A DNA stretch of 44,054 nucleotides from UBA6398 sp963660485 (GTDB lineage Bacteria; Bacteroidota; Bacteroidia; Bacteroidales; Bacteroidaceae): positions 1-44,054 of the forward strand of contig CAVKYH010000019.1 of assembly GCA_963660485.1 (NCBI GenBank). Reading direction: 5' to 3'. Of this stretch, positions 1-9,602 are shown piece by piece (positions within the stretch are counted from its first letter, which is position 1; each line of letters opens with the position of its first letter). The notes beneath the pieces are model-generated. The model was not told the DNA's origin. It did not search any database and worked only from the letters and a program-made list of their open reading frames with translations. Made by a program: the position numbers and the translations under genes.

Positions 1-206
1 ATACGCTTGCTTTTTACCATATACGAGGCCGACAAATCATGCTGACGGCCGAAAAACCAACGTTTGCGCTTCTTTGTTCGGCACAAACAAAACGTCGCCG
101 TGATCCCCTTTCGGGAGAAACCGTCAAAAGTGCGTACGGCGGAACCTCTATGAATTATTCAGGTTAAATGGGTATGCCAAAAGCGTAATGATACCGCAGA
201 AATTCG

Positions 207-214
207 TAAATTTG
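207..214 (+). promoter_or_regulatory. Candidate -7 box of the valS promoter
   Basis: TAAATTTG matches the Bacteroidota -7 consensus TAnnTTTG. No clear TTTG lies 19-20 bases upstream. It sits about 73 bases before the preferred valS start at 287 and inside the longer frame that begins at 188, which argues against the longer start. Bases 1-206 show no convincing gene. Confidence 0.45.
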
Positions 215-286
215 CAACAATTTAGGCATATAGCGTTGTGCGGCGCATGTGCCGTTGTGGAATTTAGAATAAAAACATTTACAGAT

Positions 287-2929
287 ATGGAACTTGCAAG
301 CAAGTACAGCCCCAAAGACATAGAGGCAAAATGGTATCAATATTGGATTGACCACAAATTGTTCAGTTCAAAACCAGATGGTCGTGAACCTTACACAATA
401 GTAATACCGCCACCTAATGTTACGGGTGTGCTCCACATGGGACACATGCTCAACGAAACAATCCAGGACATTCTTGTGCGTCGCGCAAGAATGGAAGGCA
501 AAAATGCTTGTTGGGTTCCGGGCACCGACCATGCTTCGATTGCCACCGAGGCAAAGGTTGTGGGCAGGCTTGCAGAAAAAGGTATCAAAAAAACAGATCT
601 TACCCGCGAGGAGTTCTTGAAACATGCATGGGAATGGACCGACGAACACGGAGGTATTATATTGAAGCAACTCCGCAAGCTCGGCGCCTCGTGTGATTGG
701 GACCGCACCGCGTTCACAATGGACGAAGAACGTTCGAAAAGCGTAATCCATGTGTTTGTCGACCTATACAACAAGGGACTTATCTATCGTGGTGTGAGAA
801 TGGTGAACTGGGATCCCAAGGCCCAAACGGCTCTGAGCGACGAGGAAGTGGTTTATCAAGAGGAGCACAGCAAACTTTATTATCTGCGCTATTATGTGGT
901 AGATCCCAAAGAGGGCGAGAAGAAATATGCCGTGGTTGCCACCACTCGCCCCGAGACAATAATGGGCGATACCGCCATGTGTATAAATCCCAACGACGAG
1001 AAAAACACCTGGCTCAAAGGCAAACGCGTTATCGTGCCGCTTGTGGGACGGGAAATCCCAGTGATAGAAGACGATTATGTGGATACCGAATTCGGTACGG
1101 GGTGCTTGAAGGTTACTCCTTGTCATGACCCCAACGACTACATGCTCGGCGAGAAACACGGGCTTGAAAGTATCGATATCTTCAACGACAACGGCACTAT
1201 TTCCGAAGCAGCTGGCATGTATGTGGGCATGGATCGTTTTGACGTGAGGAAACAGATTGCCGAAGACCTTGAAAAAGCCGGACTTATGGAGAAGGTGGAG
1301 GATTATACCAACAAGGTTGGATTTTCCGAGCGCACCCACGTGCCCATAGAACCGAAACTCTCCATGCAATGGTTCTTGAAAATGAAACATTTTGCCGACC
1401 TCGCTCTCCCGCCCGTGATGAACGATGAAATAAAGTTCTATCCGGCAAAATACAAAAACACCTATCGCCATTGGCTTGAGAACATAAAAGACTGGTGTAT
1501 AAGCCGCCAACTCTGGTGGGGGCACAGAATACCTGCGTACTACCTTCCGCAAGGCGGTTTCGTGGTAGCTGAAACGATTGATGAGGCTGTGGAATTGGCT
1601 CGCAAGAAGAGTGGCAACGATTCGCTTGAAGCCAAAGACTTGCGTCAGGACGAAGAAGCGCTTGATACATGGTTCTCTTCATGGCTGTGGCCGATATCGT
1701 TGTTCAACGGTATAATGCAGCCCGAAGGAAATAAGGAATTCGACTATTACTATCCCACCAACGACCTCGTAACAGGCCCGGATATCATATTCTTCTGGGT
1801 TGCGCGAATGATTATGGCAGGCTACGAATTCACGGGAAAGATGCCTTTCCGCAATGTTTACTTTACCGGTATCGTGCGCGACAAACTTGGTCGCAAAATG
1901 TCGAAATCTCTTGGCAATTCGCCCGACCCTTTGAAACTCATCGAGGAATATGGCGCCGATGGCGTGAGAATGGGAATGATGCTCTCGGCACCTGCCGGCA
2001 ACGACATTCTTTTTGATGAAAGTTTGTGTGAGCAAGGTAGAAATTTCTGCAATAAAATATGGAACGCTTTCCGCCTCGTGAAAGGTTGGAATGTGGACAA
2101 TAATATACCGCAGCCCGAAACGGCAAAAATTGCAATAGAGTGGTTTGAAGCAGAACTGCGCAAGGGCGAAGCCGCACTCAACGACTTGTTCTCGAAGTAC
2201 AGGATAAGCGAGGCGTTGATGGAGGTCTATCATTTGTTCTGGGACGAGTTTTCAAGCTGGTATCTTGAAATGATAAAACCGGCTTACGGCGAACCGATTG
2301 ACGGCGCAACATTGGAGGCTACGCTTGGTATATTTGAAAAACTGATAGAGATGCTCCATCCTTTCATGCCGTTTATTACAGAGGAAATCTGGCAGCATGT
2401 TCGCGAGCGCAAAGATGGTGAGAGTATTATGTACAGTCTAAAAAAATCCACCGTATTCACTCCCGAAGACGAGAAACTTATTTCGGAAATAGAGCATGTT
2501 AAGCAAATCGTAGTGGGTATACGCGCCGTAAGAGCTGAGAAAAACATCGCTCCGCGTGAGGAACTGCAATTAAATGTAGTGAACGCAGAAATAAATGCAA
2601 CGTATGTCTCGACGATAAAAAAGATGGCAAAAATCAGTGCAATCAACACCGTGGACGAAAAAGACGGACTTTCGTCCTCGTTCATCGTAGGCACAACAGA
2701 ATATGCCATACCTCTTGGAAATCTTATTGACGTGGAGGCAGAACGTGCAAAGGCCAATGCCGAACTCGAACACTTGGAGAAATTTCTTGCTTCGATAGAA
2801 AAGAAACTGTCCAACGAAAAGTTCACCGCCCATGCCCCGGAAAAAGTAGTGGAAATGGAACGTAAAAAACTTAGCGACACCCAGAGCAAGATAGCAACGA
2901 TTAAAGAAACGTTGAAAACTCTTGGCTGA
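287..2929 (+). CDS. valS: Valyl-tRNA synthetase (ValRS)
   Basis: This cytoplasmic class I aminoacyl-tRNA synthetase charges tRNA-Val with valine. From the ATG at 287 it is 880 residues, normal for the family. The HIGH motif appears as HMGH at residues 50-53 within PPPNVTGVLHMGH, and the KMSKS loop is at 537-541. The middle carries the editing domain that clears mischarged threonine, followed by the anticodon-binding domain and a C-terminal coiled coil rich in Glu, Lys and Ala. The frame is open back to an ATG at 188, but those 33 extra residues do not look like a ValRS N-terminus and overlap the promoter box, so I chose 287. DUF4105 follows after 13 bases, suggesting co-transcription. Confidence 0.97.
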   Translation: MELASKYSPKDIEAKWYQYWIDHKLFSSKPDGREPYTIVIPPPNVTGVLHMGHMLNETIQDILVRRARMEGKNACWVPGTDHASIATEAKVVGRLAEKGIKKTDLTREEFLKHAWEWTDEHGGIILKQLRKLGASCDWDRTAFTMDEERSKSVIHVFVDLYNKGLIYRGVRMVNWDPKAQTALSDEEVVYQEEHSKLYYLRYYVVDPKEGEKKYAVVATTRPETIMGDTAMCINPNDEKNTWLKGKRVIVPLVGREIPVIEDDYVDTEFGTGCLKVTPCHDPNDYMLGEKHGLESIDIFNDNGTISEAAGMYVGMDRFDVRKQIAEDLEKAGLMEKVEDYTNKVGFSERTHVPIEPKLSMQWFLKMKHFADLALPPVMNDEIKFYPAKYKNTYRHWLENIKDWCISRQLWWGHRIPAYYLPQGGFVVAETIDEAVELARKKSGNDSLEAKDLRQDEEALDTWFSSWLWPISLFNGIMQPEGNKEFDYYYPTNDLVTGPDIIFFWVARMIMAGYEFTGKMPFRNVYFTGIVRDKLGRKMSKSLGNSPDPLKLIEEYGADGVRMGMMLSAPAGNDILFDESLCEQGRNFCNKIWNAFRLVKGWNVDNNIPQPETAKIAIEWFEAELRKGEAALNDLFSKYRISEALMEVYHLFWDEFSSWYLEMIKPAYGEPIDGATLEATLGIFEKLIEMLHPFMPFITEEIWQHVRERKDGESIMYSLKKSTVFTPEDEKLISEIEHVKQIVVGIRAVRAEKNIAPREELQLNVVNAEINATYVSTIKKMAKISAINTVDEKDGLSSSFIVGTTEYAIPLGNLIDVEAERAKANAELEHLEKFLASIEKKLSNEKFTAHAPEKVVEMERKKLSDTQSKIATIKETLKTLG

Positions 2930-2942
2930 TAAATAGTACGCC

Positions 2943-4172
2943 TTGAAACTTCTCGTAAAGTATATATTTTTCATCGCGCTTCTCGTTGCGTTGTCGCCTG
3001 TTGCAGCAAATGCTGAAAACGAAAAGGCGGAATGCGCAAACGAGATGCTTGCCGATGATACCTTGACCGTTAGTTTTATGACTTGCGAGCCAGGTACCGC
3101 TATATATGCACTTTACGGGCATTCTGCAATCAGAATACGCACTGCTGGCGGCAGTGATTTAGTGTTCAATTACGGAATGTTTGATTTCAATACCCCTAAC
3201 TTCGTAGGGCGTTTCGTCTTGGGAAAAACTGATTATTATATGGCGGCATATCCCTACGCAGATTTTATTAGCGAGTATGAGTATCGGGGGTCTGCTGTCG
3301 TTGAGCAGATTTTGAATCTTACCAAAGAAGAGAAAGAAAACTTACTCCGTTCGCTCGTCAAGATAGCCGGGAATGAAGGCTGGACATATCGTTACAATTT
3401 CTTGTATGATAATTGTACGACTCGGGCACGTGATCAAATAGAAAACTGTGTCAATGGGAAAATTGTCTATCCCGAAATTGATTCTGTTGAAAGCTATCGC
3501 CAAATAATACATAGGTATACCAAAGGATATGTGTGGTCGGAATTCGGACAGGATTTGCTACTTGGTAATGCAGCAGACGTACCTATAAGTCAACGCCAAA
3601 AGATGTTTGCTCCATTGTACATGGAAAAATACAATGCCAAGGCAATTATAATAGACAGCGTGGGAAACAAGCGTCCGCTTGTAGCTGCCACAGAGATTCA
3701 CCAGCCAATTATGGCAAAGACAGACAGCAAAGGTTTTCCTATTCCTCCGTTAGGCGTATTTGGCACAATTCTTGCTATTACAATAATTATATGTATTGTA
3801 GAAGTAAAGAAAAACAGAATCTATTGGGGATACGAGGGCGCGCTAATGCTTGTAGAAGGCTTGGCGGGCTGCTTGATTACCATTCTTTTTCTCTTCTCCG
3901 AACACCCTACGGTAAAAACAAATTGGCTTATAATGGTGCTCAATCCTCTGCCGCTATTTTATATGCCGATAAGAATAATGCGGATACGGAAACATCTTGC
4001 AGACTTTTATCCGCCAATTGCAACTGCCGTGATTTTCGCGTTTGTGATAGCTACCGTGTTTATTTCGCAAACATTCAGCGCGTCAGTTTATTGTTTTACA
4101 CTATCTTTGTGCTTGCAAACAGCAACCAGTACATATATTCAGTATAAGAAAAAATGGAGAAAATCCGCATAA
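2943..4172 (+). CDS. DUF4105 (Lnb N-terminal periplasmic domain-like) membrane protein
   Basis: This 409-residue protein begins at a TTG codon: an in-frame TAG at 2934 excludes any upstream start, and the next ATG would remove the signal peptide. Residues 1-24 form a signal peptide ending ANA. The exported domain (about 40-230) shows the DUF4105 pattern: YGHSAIRIR at 58-66, FNYGMFDF near 75-82 and YNFLYDNCTTR at 151-161. His60 and Cys158 are arranged as in permuted NlpC/P60-like folds, so a Cys-His hydrolase is possible but unproven. Residues from about 270 onward contain several hydrophobic membrane segments. The gene overlaps the next one by 19 bases, implying translational coupling. The substrate is unknown. 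Confidence 0.8.
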   Translation: MKLLVKYIFFIALLVALSPVAANAENEKAECANEMLADDTLTVSFMTCEPGTAIYALYGHSAIRIRTAGGSDLVFNYGMFDFNTPNFVGRFVLGKTDYYMAAYPYADFISEYEYRGSAVVEQILNLTKEEKENLLRSLVKIAGNEGWTYRYNFLYDNCTTRARDQIENCVNGKIVYPEIDSVESYRQIIHRYTKGYVWSEFGQDLLLGNAADVPISQRQKMFAPLYMEKYNAKAIIIDSVGNKRPLVAATEIHQPIMAKTDSKGFPIPPLGVFGTILAITIIICIVEVKKNRIYWGYEGALMLVEGLAGCLITILFLFSEHPTVKTNWLIMVLNPLPLFYMPIRIMRIRKHLADFYPPIATAVIFAFVIATVFISQTFSASVYCFTLSLCLQTATSTYIQYKKKWRKSA

Positions 4173-5737
4173 TAACGACACTCATAGCGGGATTATCGTT
4201 TACGGTTGGCGAGGCACAATCTTTGCCTGCTGTGCCGCGTATTGTCGTTAATATTACCATAGATCAGTTGCGTACTGATTATATGGAGGCGTTCTCGCCT
4301 CTTTATGGTAACGGCGGATTCAAAAAATTGCTTGAAGGTAGCAAAATATATACTCAAGCAGAATTCCCTTCTTCGCGTCTCGATCGCGCATCGGCAATAG
4401 CAACTATTGCAACGGGGGCTACGCCTTATGATAATGGCATAGTGGGGATACAATGGTTGGATCGCGAGACATTGCGTCCGGTTATGGCTGTTGAAGATAA
4501 CGATTTCAGCGGCGTGATGACGCTTGACAAATATTCTCCGCGGCGTCTTGCCGTATCTACGATTGGCGACGAATTAAAGGTTGCTACCGGCGGCAAGTCG
4601 ATTGTCTATGCCATTGCTCCGTTTAGCGATGAAGCTATGTTTGGGGCGGGGCACGCAGCAGACGGAGCTCTTTGGATAGATAATCTGACAGGTCATTGGT
4701 GTACTACGTCTTACTATGGTAGCGAAATGCCTGCTTGGGCGCGCTCGTTTAATTCAGGCAATTCTCTTTCTTCCAAACTCAAAGGATATTCTTGGACGCC
4801 GTCTTCGGATTTGGTTGGGAATTTCAACTATTTTCTCTCAGGAGGAATGTCGAAACCGTTCAACCATAAATTTGAAGGTACGGGGCGGTATCATCAATTC
4901 AAGGAATGTGCTCCGGTTAACGATGAAATTGCAAACGCAGCCGTTGCATGCCTTAACGGCACGCAGATTGGTGCTGACGAAATAACCGATTACCTTGCCG
5001 TTACGCTTCATGCAGGGAACTATAAGAATCTTCCGGGTTCTGAAAGCCCGATGGAACTTCAGGATACATATGTAAGAATCGACAACGCGCTGAGCAAGAT
5101 TATTTCGGCTGTAGAAAAGAAAACCGGAATTGCCAATGCTCTTTTTGTGATAACGTCAACTGGTTATTCGAATATAGCAGCGCAGAATCTTGACAAGTAT
5201 CGCATTCCTACAGGAACGTTCAATATAAGCCGTACGTCTGCACTTCTCAATATGTATCTTGTAGCCCTTTTCGGACAAGGACAATATGTTGAGGCATGTC
5301 ATGGGGCGGAAATATATTTGAATCATAAACTTATAGAGGAAAAGCAATTAAGCATGTCGCAAATCTTGCAGCATTGTGAAGCTTTCCTCATAGATATATC
5401 AGGAATAAAAGACGTTTATACTTCGTCGCGACTTCAACTTGGAGCGTGGACTCCGGGAATAAGTAAAATACGCAACGGTTATAATCCCAAATGTTCGGGA
5501 GATATTTTGATAGAAGTTGCGCCCGGGTGGAATCTTGTAAACGACAACACCAAGGAGGTTAGCTATTGCAGCGAAGCATACGTGAATTTCCCGATATTTC
5601 TGTATGGGTATAATATTAAACCAGAAAAGATAACCACACCTGTAAGCGTTGAACGCATTGCACCTACTCTTACGTCGTGCATGCGAATACGCGCTCCGAA
5701 TGCTTGCTCTGCAGCTCCGCTCGAAGGGGTAAAATAA
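4154..5737 (+). CDS. Alkaline phosphatase superfamily protein (PafA-like fold), probably catalytically inactive
   Basis: A 527-residue secreted protein with a signal peptide cleaved around residue 22. The fold signatures of PafA-type phosphatases and phosphodiesterases are clear: ITIDQLRTDYM at 34-44, TGATP at 87-91, SPRRLAVSTIGDEL near 128-141, AGHAADGALWIDN at 165-177 and QDTYVRID at 303-310. Against my memory of PafA, Asp37 remains, but the nucleophile loop reads SRLDRAS (74-80) with no matching Thr, the usual TDxxxH stretch reads GNYKNL (288-293), the TADHG motif reads TSTGY (334-338), and the Lys/Arg pair before AGH is missing. I infer a pseudo-enzyme with a binding or chaperone role. 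It overlaps the DUF4105 gene and lies 45 bases before secA. Confidence 0.82.
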   Translation: MEKIRIITTLIAGLSFTVGEAQSLPAVPRIVVNITIDQLRTDYMEAFSPLYGNGGFKKLLEGSKIYTQAEFPSSRLDRASAIATIATGATPYDNGIVGIQWLDRETLRPVMAVEDNDFSGVMTLDKYSPRRLAVSTIGDELKVATGGKSIVYAIAPFSDEAMFGAGHAADGALWIDNLTGHWCTTSYYGSEMPAWARSFNSGNSLSSKLKGYSWTPSSDLVGNFNYFLSGGMSKPFNHKFEGTGRYHQFKECAPVNDEIANAAVACLNGTQIGADEITDYLAVTLHAGNYKNLPGSESPMELQDTYVRIDNALSKIISAVEKKTGIANALFVITSTGYSNIAAQNLDKYRIPTGTFNISRTSALLNMYLVALFGQGQYVEACHGAEIYLNHKLIEEKQLSMSQILQHCEAFLIDISGIKDVYTSSRLQLGAWTPGISKIRNGYNPKCSGDILIEVAPGWNLVNDNTKEVSYCSEAYVNFPIFLYGYNIKPEKITTPVSVERIAPTLTSCMRIRAPNACSAAPLEGVK

Positions 5738-5782
5738 TCTCCAAATATAATTCAAACAATATCAAATATAATTTTTACAAGA

Positions 5783-8700
5783 ATGGACTTTAATAAAATA
5801 CTAAGCAAGATATTCGGAAATAAGTCAACCCGTGATATGAAAGAAATCACACCTTGGGTTGAGAAAATCAAAAAAGCCGAACCTGCAATACAGACCCTTG
5901 ATAATGATGGGCTGCGTGCCAAGACTCAAGAACTGAAGAATATAATCCAAACTTCAGCAGACGATATCAAGGCGGAAATCTCTGAACTTAAAGGCAAGAT
6001 TGAAACCACGCCTATCGAAGAGCGTGAACCGATTTTCAATCAAATAGACAAATTAGAAAAGGAAGTGTTGGAGCGTTACGACAAAAAACTTGAAGAAGTT
6101 TTGCCCGATGCTTTCGCAATTATGCGGGAAACAGCACGTCGCTTCTCACAGAGCCCCGAGATAACCGTTACAGCCACCGACTTTGACCGGGAACTAGCCA
6201 CAACACATGATTTTGTGCGTATAGAAGGCGATAACGCAATATATCAAAACCATTGGGTTGCTGGAGGAAACGAGGTAACATGGAATATGATTCATTACGA
6301 TGTGCAGTTGTTCGGAGGAGTGGTGCTACATCAAGGTAAGATTGCCGAAATGGCAACAGGTGAAGGTAAAACTCTCGTTGCAACATTGCCGGTATTTCTT
6401 AACGCTCTTACGGGCAACGGCGTTCATGTGGTTACGGTGAATGACTACCTTGCAAAGCGCGACTCCGAATGGATGGGACCGATGTATATGTTCCATGGAT
6501 TAAGTGTTGACTGCATTGACAAGCATCAGCCCAACAGCGCAGCGCGCCGCAAAGCTTATCAAGCAGACATCACCTTCGGTACAAACAATGAATTCGGTTT
6601 TGACTACTTGCGCGACAATATGGCAATAAGCCCCGAAGACCTTGTGCAGCGTGCCCATAATTATGCTATTGTCGACGAGGTAGACTCTGTGCTTATCGAT
6701 GATGCGCGTACCCCTCTTATCATTTCCGGTCCTGTGCCCAAGGGAGACGATCAGATGTATGAACAATATCAACCGCTTGTTGAAAAACTCGTAAGCGTAC
6801 AACGTCAACTTGCTACGAAATATCTCGCCGAGGCTAAGCAACTTATCAGCGAAAACAAAGACAAAGAATCCGTAACCAAAGGATTCTTGCAGCTTTTCCG
6901 CTCACATAAGGCGCTTCCAAAGAATAAACCGCTGATTAAATACTTGTCTGAAACAGGTATCAAGGCAGGTATGCTCAAGACAGAGGCATACTACATGGAG
7001 AACAACAACAAGTTGATGCCCGAAGCCACAGATCCGCTCTATTTCGTTGTGGACGAGAAACAAAAGGGCGTAGATCTTACCGATAAGGGTAACGAATGGC
7101 TTGCCAATCAAGTTTCTGACAACGATTTGTTTGTTTTGCCAGATATCACGGCGCAGTTGTCTGCACTCGAAGCCGAATCTCTAAGCGAAGAGGACAAACT
7201 GAACAAAAAGGACGAACTGCTTACAGAATATGCCATAAAGAGTGAGCGCGTGCATACGTTGCAGCAGTTGCTCAAGGCGTACACAATGTTCAACCGCGAT
7301 GACGAATACGTAATTGACGACGGGCAAGTAAAGATTGTTGACGAGCAAACCGGTCGTATTATGGAGGGGCGTCGTTGGAGTGATGGATTGCATCAAGCTG
7401 TTGAAGCAAAGGAACACGTGAAAGTGGAAGCGGCAACGCAGACTTTCGCAACCATTACGCTGCAAAACTACTTCCGTATGTACCATAAGCTTTCGGGTAT
7501 GACTGGTACGGCAAGCACAGAAGCCGGAGAGTTTTGGGATATCTACAAACTCGATGTTGTGGAAATTCCTACAAATCGCCCGGTGATTCGCGATGATATG
7601 AATGACCGTGTTTACAAAACGCAGCGCGAAAAGTACAAGGCTGTTATCGAGGAAATAGAAAAGATGATCCAAGCCGGCCGTCCTGTTTTGGTTGGTACTA
7701 CAAGCGTTGAAATCTCCGAGATGTTGAGTAAGATGCTTGACATGCGCAAGATAAAACACAATGTGCTTAACGCGAAACTTCATCAAAAGGAGGCTGAAAT
7801 TGTTGCACATGCGGGTGAAAGCAGCATTGTAACCATTGCAACGAATATGGCAGGCCGTGGTACCGACATCAAGCTCTCTCCAGAGGTGCGCGAGGCTGGC
7901 GGTTTGGCCATCATTGGTACGGAACGCCACGAAAGCCGCCGCGTAGACCGTCAGTTGCGCGGTCGTGCGGGACGTCAAGGCGACCCGGGTTCTTCTGTTT
8001 TCTTCGTTTCGCTTGAAGATAAATTGATGCGTTTGTTTGCGTCAGAGAAGATTGCGCGCGTAATGGACCGTCTCGGATTCAAGGAGGGCGAGGTGATTGA
8101 GTCGCCAATGATTAACCATAGCATTGAGCGCGCCCAAAAGAAGGTTGAGGAGAACAACTTTGGTATTCGTAAGCATTTGCTTGAATACGATGATGTGATG
8201 AACAAGCAGCGTACCGTGATTTATGAAAAGCGTCGTCATGCTTTGATGGGCGAGCGTATCGGTATGGATATTTCAAACATGATTTGGGATCGTTGCATCA
8301 ATATCATCGACAAGCCGAGCTACGAAGATTGTCGCGAGGCCTTCTTCAAAGTTTTTGCAATGGAGCCGCCGTTTGACGAGCAGGAGTATCTTAATGCCAA
8401 GCGCGATGAGCTTTATGAGCGTGCTTTCCAGGAGGCTATGAAGAATTTCAACCGTCGCACGGAGCGTATGTCGCAAGTGGCGAACCCTGTGATAAAGAAA
8501 GTTTACGAAGACCAAGGCGATATTTACAAGCGCATTCAGATTCCTATCACCGACGGCAAACGTCAGTATCTTATCACGAGTGATTTGAAAGAGGCTTACG
8601 AATCGGAATGCAAGACTGTGGTTAAGGATTTCGAGAAGTCGATTCTTCTGCACGATATCGACGATGCTTGGAAAGAGAACTTGCGCGAACTTGACGAATT

Positions 8701-9082
8701 GAAGCAGTCGGTGCAGAATGCAAGCTACGAACAGAAAGATCCGCTGGTGATTTTCAAACTCGAGAGCGTGAAATTGTTCGACAATATGATTGACGAGATT
8801 AACAACAACACGGTTTCGATACTTATGCGCGGACAAATTCCTTTGCAAGCTCCCGAAGAGGTGCAGGAGGCTCAGGAAGAACCGCGTCCAAGCCGTCCGC
8901 AATACACCGAAAGCCGCACCGATCTTATTGACGAGAACCAACAGGCTGCTGCAAACCATGATACGCGTGAACCGCAGAAACAACAGCCGATTCATGTGGA
9001 CAAACTTCCCGGCCGTAACGATCCTTGTCCTTGCGGTAGCGGCAAGAAGTTCAAAAACTGCCATGGACGTGGACTTGTATAA
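5783..9082 (+). CDS. secA: Preprotein translocase ATPase SecA
   Basis: SecA is the cytoplasmic ATPase that drives unfolded preproteins through SecYEG. The 1099-residue length fits Bacteroidota SecA, which carries extra segments; charged insertions are visible near residues 40-100 and 330-480. The Walker A motif MATGEGKT is at 190-197 and the DEVD box is at 298-301, followed by DDARTPLIISGP. The second RecA-like domain has TNMAGRGTDIKL and RQLRGRAGRQGDPGSS. A Pro/Glu/Gln-rich linker leads to a zinc-binding tail with Cys1082, Cys1084, Cys1093 and His1094, the SecB- and ribosome-contacting element. No strong promoter lies in the 45 bases upstream, so it may belong to the valS transcript. A strong hairpin terminator follows. 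Confidence 0.97.
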   Translation: MDFNKILSKIFGNKSTRDMKEITPWVEKIKKAEPAIQTLDNDGLRAKTQELKNIIQTSADDIKAEISELKGKIETTPIEEREPIFNQIDKLEKEVLERYDKKLEEVLPDAFAIMRETARRFSQSPEITVTATDFDRELATTHDFVRIEGDNAIYQNHWVAGGNEVTWNMIHYDVQLFGGVVLHQGKIAEMATGEGKTLVATLPVFLNALTGNGVHVVTVNDYLAKRDSEWMGPMYMFHGLSVDCIDKHQPNSAARRKAYQADITFGTNNEFGFDYLRDNMAISPEDLVQRAHNYAIVDEVDSVLIDDARTPLIISGPVPKGDDQMYEQYQPLVEKLVSVQRQLATKYLAEAKQLISENKDKESVTKGFLQLFRSHKALPKNKPLIKYLSETGIKAGMLKTEAYYMENNNKLMPEATDPLYFVVDEKQKGVDLTDKGNEWLANQVSDNDLFVLPDITAQLSALEAESLSEEDKLNKKDELLTEYAIKSERVHTLQQLLKAYTMFNRDDEYVIDDGQVKIVDEQTGRIMEGRRWSDGLHQAVEAKEHVKVEAATQTFATITLQNYFRMYHKLSGMTGTASTEAGEFWDIYKLDVVEIPTNRPVIRDDMNDRVYKTQREKYKAVIEEIEKMIQAGRPVLVGTTSVEISEMLSKMLDMRKIKHNVLNAKLHQKEAEIVAHAGESSIVTIATNMAGRGTDIKLSPEVREAGGLAIIGTERHESRRVDRQLRGRAGRQGDPGSSVFFVSLEDKLMRLFASEKIARVMDRLGFKEGEVIESPMINHSIERAQKKVEENNFGIRKHLLEYDDVMNKQRTVIYEKRRHALMGERIGMDISNMIWDRCINIIDKPSYEDCREAFFKVFAMEPPFDEQEYLNAKRDELYERAFQEAMKNFNRRTERMSQVANPVIKKVYEDQGDIYKRIQIPITDGKRQYLITSDLKEAYESECKTVVKDFEKSILLHDIDDAWKENLRELDELKQSVQNASYEQKDPLVIFKLESVKLFDNMIDEINNNTVSILMRGQIPLQAPEEVQEAQEEPRPSRPQYTESRTDLIDENQQAAANHDTREPQKQQPIHVDKLPGRNDPCPCGSGKKFKNCHGRGLV

Positions 9083-9104
9083 GTAGATTTAGAAACATAG
9101 CCGT

Positions 9105-9140
9105 AAAATCCGGAGCCTAACGTTAGGTTCCGGATTTTTG
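9105..9140 (+). terminator. Rho-independent terminator after secA
   Basis: A 17-bp stem (arms 9105-9121 and 9122-9138, with the innermost bases acting as the loop) pairs fully apart from one G-U, and runs into a T tract. It begins 22 bases after the secA stop codon. Confidence 0.9.
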
Positions 9141-9226
9141 TTTGCCTGAATTCTTGCAACTGTCGCCTCTTTGTTTTGAAATTGATGCGGTTTTTATATA
9201 AAACGCCCCGGTAATATTTCCATTTC

Positions 9227-9391
9227 ATGCGTTCTGAATTGTCTTTTCATCCGTTCAGTTTTCTTTTTCGTCCGTTCAGTTTGTCTTACTTCGAACGTTC
9301 AACGTGCTTACTTCGAACGTTCAACGTGTTTACTTCGAACGTTCAACGTGTTTACTTCGAACGAAGTAAGACAAACACATCAGGTGTTTGT
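9227..9391 (-). repeat. Family A repeat array, copy 1 (22-bp units with hairpin cap)
   Basis: Read on the minus strand, the element starts with a hairpin (arms ACAAACAC and GTGTTTGT, loop CTGAT, 9371-9391). Next comes an 18-bp near-palindrome TTACTTCG-TT-CGAAGTAA (9352-9369). Three units of TTGAACG, TT, CGAAG, TAA then [AG]CACG follow at exactly 22-base spacing (GTTCAA on the plus strand at 9341, 9319 and 9297). Then comes a GTAAGACAAA module, CTGAACGGACG and decaying units out to about 9227. No spacers separate the units, so this is not a CRISPR. The surrounding 9141-9226 and 9392-9447 hold nothing else that I recognise. Confidence 0.85.
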
Positions 9392-9447
9392 GGAAAATAC
9401 ATCGGATTTCTTGGCATTTTTCAAGGCTTCAAAACGATTTCTGGACT

Positions 9448-9507
9448 GATATAATTTGAATTAGATGCCTTGGAATTATGATTATGTCAGACCTCGTAAA
9501 ACGCGAT
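9448..9507. repeat. Family B palindromic intergenic element, copy 1
   Basis: Contains ATAATTTGAATTAGATGCC followed by CTTGG, then GTCAGACCTCGTAAAAC and GCGAT. These are the same modules found at 16037-16117 and 26058-26140, in a different order and slightly decayed. Confidence 0.6.
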
Positions 9508-9602
9508 AAAGCCTGTAGGTTTTTCAACATTCCTTCATTCCGAAAAAAGATGCAGGTAGGGCGAAACAAACCTGCGTTGGGGGATAATGCAAAGTATTGT
9601 CC

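Noticed and set aside
188..286. N-terminal extension of valS from the ATG at 188
   Set aside because: The added residues do not resemble ValRS and overlap a -7 promoter box at 207-214.
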